In this document: positions 61,470-64,000 of the stretch, one piece after another | Position numbering within the stretch: the stretch's first letter is position 1 | How the letters are laid out: every line of letters begins with the position of its first letter | NCBI RefSeq assembly: GCF_037975245.1 | Contig: NC_092572.1 | Coordinates: 21,998,489-22,062,488 of the forward strand | Length of the DNA: 64,000 nt | Reading direction: 5' to 3' | Origin: Apostichopus japonicus | Taxonomy: Eukaryota; Echinodermata; Holothuroidea; Aspidochirotida; Stichopodidae | Made by a program: the position numbers and the translations under genes | The notes under the pieces: model-generated | Told to the model about the DNA's origin: nothing | What the model saw: the letters and a program-made list of their open reading frames with translations, nothing else | Database searches by the model: none

Positions 61470-63282
61470 GCTACTATTCCCTTGATTCTACTCACTCCCT
61501 ACCTTAATTCCTCATCAGCAATTGATATTTTCTTTGTTACAATATTATTATATATATTTTCTTTAATATATAATTGCTAATTTCTTCTTATCTTGATATT
61601 CATATCATTGCATCTATCTTTAGGGTTCATCGTGTATTAAGAATCATACACCATATTTTTAATTGAATGCATTTAAAACCTGCATTTTTTAGGGACCAGA
61701 GGCTTTGAGATACATTGACCAGTTAATGCATTTTTCAGTACTTCAGTGTGGGTACTGTATGTCATGTAATGTTAACTTCAGTACTGTTAGGTGTTTCTCT
61801 ATTTACTTAGGCTTTAAATAACTAAATGAAATGAATGGTGCAATGGACTTCAAATAACTGGACTCTACTGTGCAGATGTATGTGCAGTAGTTTTACATTA
61901 GGAATGGTAAGATTCAAATCTGGTTAATGCAGGCAATAGAATTCTCATTAGTCCAGATTTTTTACAGTAAGCCAAAGGTTCACCAATCCTACCTACAACA
62001 AGCACAGTATCATTACAATACATTAATATGTGGCATCAAAGAATCAATACCACTGAAAAATACAAATTGGTTCTCTAATCTTGTTGGTAAATTAGTGTTG
62101 TTTTGAACACATGAAATCATACCTATTGTACAGTTACTGCAAATAGTCACAAATTTCTCAATTTTTAACATTGTCAGCTAATTTTTTGCTTTTCTTTTCT
62201 ATTTTGCTTTTTTTTTCTGTATAAGCCCCATTCACTTTCAACTTACATGAGAGAATCTGACATCTACACTCAGATTCTTGCAGCTTTTCTATTGTTTTAT
62301 TTTACAGCTATCTTTTTTAATGCTCGCTGTGTGTGTTTTCTGTTTCTTGTTTCTTAAAAACAACCAATCCAATTAGACCATCAAACGCTTTGTTTTTAGA
62401 CTTTGTCAACAACAACAAAAGTAGAAGTTTGTGTTCCTTCTCATATGTGAAATATTCTTACCTCCCTCTAATCGTCACATTGTCTGCAATGGAAATAACT
62501 CTCTTTTAGAGAGTGTCTTCATTACATTACTGAAAAAATAAGGATAAAATTGGGGATGTGAATGTTGAAAGTGCCATGTAGGTGAAACTGTTGTGATATC
62601 ATGCCAAGTCAAACCCATCAATGTGAAAATTTGTTTTGTTGCAACGTTTTTGTTCCTTTTTATATTTCATAAGGGGTAAAAAATGGGAAAATTTTGCTCT
62701 CTGGTATAAAAATTTGACCAGCGTTAGTTTTGTGATGTCATCACTTGAACGTCGTTTTGAAGTCAGAAGGGAATTGTTTCATGTGTACAAAACTGATGTG
62801 TATTCATTATCAATTTATTTTATTTTCAATATCTTTCTTTCTTCTTTTTTTTTTTTTTTAGAACTGTGGGCTAGACGGTATCCAGGACCTATCGACTTCA
62901 CCGACTTACCAACTCACAGACTTACCAACATTTGGCTGTTGGGTCTTGAAGAGGTTACGTTTGAAATAGGTTCTTTCTGTCGCTATGACAACTAAATCAG
63001 TTTGGAAATCAACAGTGTATCACAGTGAACTTTAACCCTAATAAGTTTGTGACTTCATATTTTTATATGACTGGTCACCTTGGGGTGTGTTGGAATGGGG
63101 TCTTAACCTTCCTATTGAACTTTCTTTTTAAAACTGAGGTGAAACTTAATACACTTTTAACAGTTCAAGTTTATTACAGCAAATTATAAATCTATTTATT
63201 ATCATTTATATTTCTAGCAATCTCTCTCTTTATTTAAGATATTTGTTTTCTACGTTATCAAATCAAGTCTGTTTAGTTATTA
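61470..63282. other. Downstream region of RABAC1
   Basis: Presumably the RABAC1 3' untranslated region followed by non-coding sequence. A long T-run ending in AG (62846-62861) followed by a 100-base open stretch (62862-62970) looks like a splice acceptor and could start a 3' exon of RABAC1 or of another gene; evidence is only the acceptor shape. Confidence 0.4.
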
Positions 63283-63850
63283 GGTTACACAGGAGACATA
63301 CATTACTGTGTTTCTATGTTGGTCTGACAAACATACATGAAACACACTGTTATTGATTTTTGTGGGTTTGGATACATATGGGACACACAATAATATGGTA
63401 ATGTGGGTTTGAGGTATATATGGGATGTCCCATTTATACCTCAAACCCACATTACACACATTGTCATTGAACATTATGTGGGTCTGAGGTATATAGGGCA
63501 CACTCATTGTTATTGTTATGTGGGTCGTTGGTATATATGGGACGCACATTGTTATTGTTAAGTGGGTCTGAGGTACTGTATATGTGGGACGCACAATGGT
63601 ATGGTAATGTGGGCTTGGATACATATGGGACACACATTGTTATTGTTTTGTGGGTCTGAGGTATATATGGTACACACAATGTTATGGTAGTGTGGGTTTC
63701 AGGTATATATGGGACACAGAATGTTATGGTAATGTGGGCTTGCATACATATGGGACACACATTGTTATTGTAATGTGGGGCTTAGGTATATATGGGACAC
63801 CCATTGTTATTGTTATGTGGGTCTGAGGTGTATATGGGACACACACTGTA
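63283..63850. repeat. About 42-bp minisatellite
   Basis: About 13 degenerate units of TATATGGGACACACATTGTT, ATTGTTATGTGGGTCTGAGG. The unit length is a multiple of three, so long minus-strand ORFs with repeated CVPYIPQTH appear; these are not considered genes. Confidence 0.85.
63398..63455. repeat. Near-perfect 28-bp palindrome inside the minisatellite
   Basis: GTAATGTGGGTTTGAGGTAT at 63398 is repeated inverted ending at 63455, with a 2-base centre and one mismatch. One unit of the array is flipped here. Confidence 0.8.
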
Positions 63851-64000
63851 TTCTTGTGTGGACCTGAGATACACAGTGCACATTATATATACCTAAGCTA
63901 CATAGAGTATTGGTTGTAAACCACCAGCCATGTTAATAATCTGGACTATATAATCTCAAACTGTATTCTGTTTGATTGAGTTCATTCAATTCAAGATATA

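Noticed and set aside
63280-63760. Long minus-strand ORFs rich in CVPYIPQTH repeats
   Set aside because: They arise from a minisatellite whose unit is a multiple of three; no splice or start context supports a gene.

Overview
This is a eukaryotic, animal-type window: intron-rich genes with GT-AG splicing, AT-rich introns, and many short non-autonomous transposons, SINEs and minisatellites. The gene content (VPS26C, RABAC1, immunoglobulin-kinase receptors) together with an RTE-type LINE, Penelope-type ribozyme sequence and GC-ended hAT miniatures suggests a marine invertebrate deuterostome. An echinoderm, possibly a sea cucumber, is my best guess, but species cannot be settled from the sequence alone. 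I saw no CRISPR array, rRNA gene or intact tRNA gene.

Left half (1-37 kb): a head-to-tail array of three minus-strand genes, called here A (partial, runs off the left edge), B and C. Assembling exons by splice signal and reading phase gives two complete 15-exon genes, B and C, each coding for 738 residues. The layout is signal peptide, three Ig domains, one membrane segment, a juxtamembrane region, a degenerate tyrosine-kinase domain and a short tail with two tyrosines. The kinase lacks the lysine, HRD and DFG features needed for catalysis, so these look like Ig-type receptor pseudokinases. B and C come from a tandem duplication of about 12.4 kb whose junction (about 22016) cuts through a hAT miniature transposon. 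The unit carrying C then gained a palindromic Penelope/hammerhead-ribozyme insertion, a U2-snRNA-headed SINE and a doubled 49-bp minisatellite.

Middle (37-53 kb): a transition zone with a possible distal first exon for gene C, then the plus-strand VPS26C (DSCR3) gene, a subunit of the retriever endosomal-recycling complex. Seven exons give 297 residues. Its last coding exon exists in three versions: the downstream conventional one, an intact upstream alternative of the same length, and a decaying third copy. The introns hold SINEs, a perfect 132-bp duplication, and a hAT element inserted inside a 49-bp minisatellite.

Right (53-64 kb): another hAT element, then the plus-strand five-exon RABAC1 (PRA1) gene of 202 residues, a membrane protein of Rab GTPase trafficking, with one hAT element, one SINE and one TIR element in its introns. 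The window ends in a roughly 42-bp minisatellite containing an inverted unit. VPS26C and RABAC1 are both trafficking genes but nothing here shows they are co-regulated.
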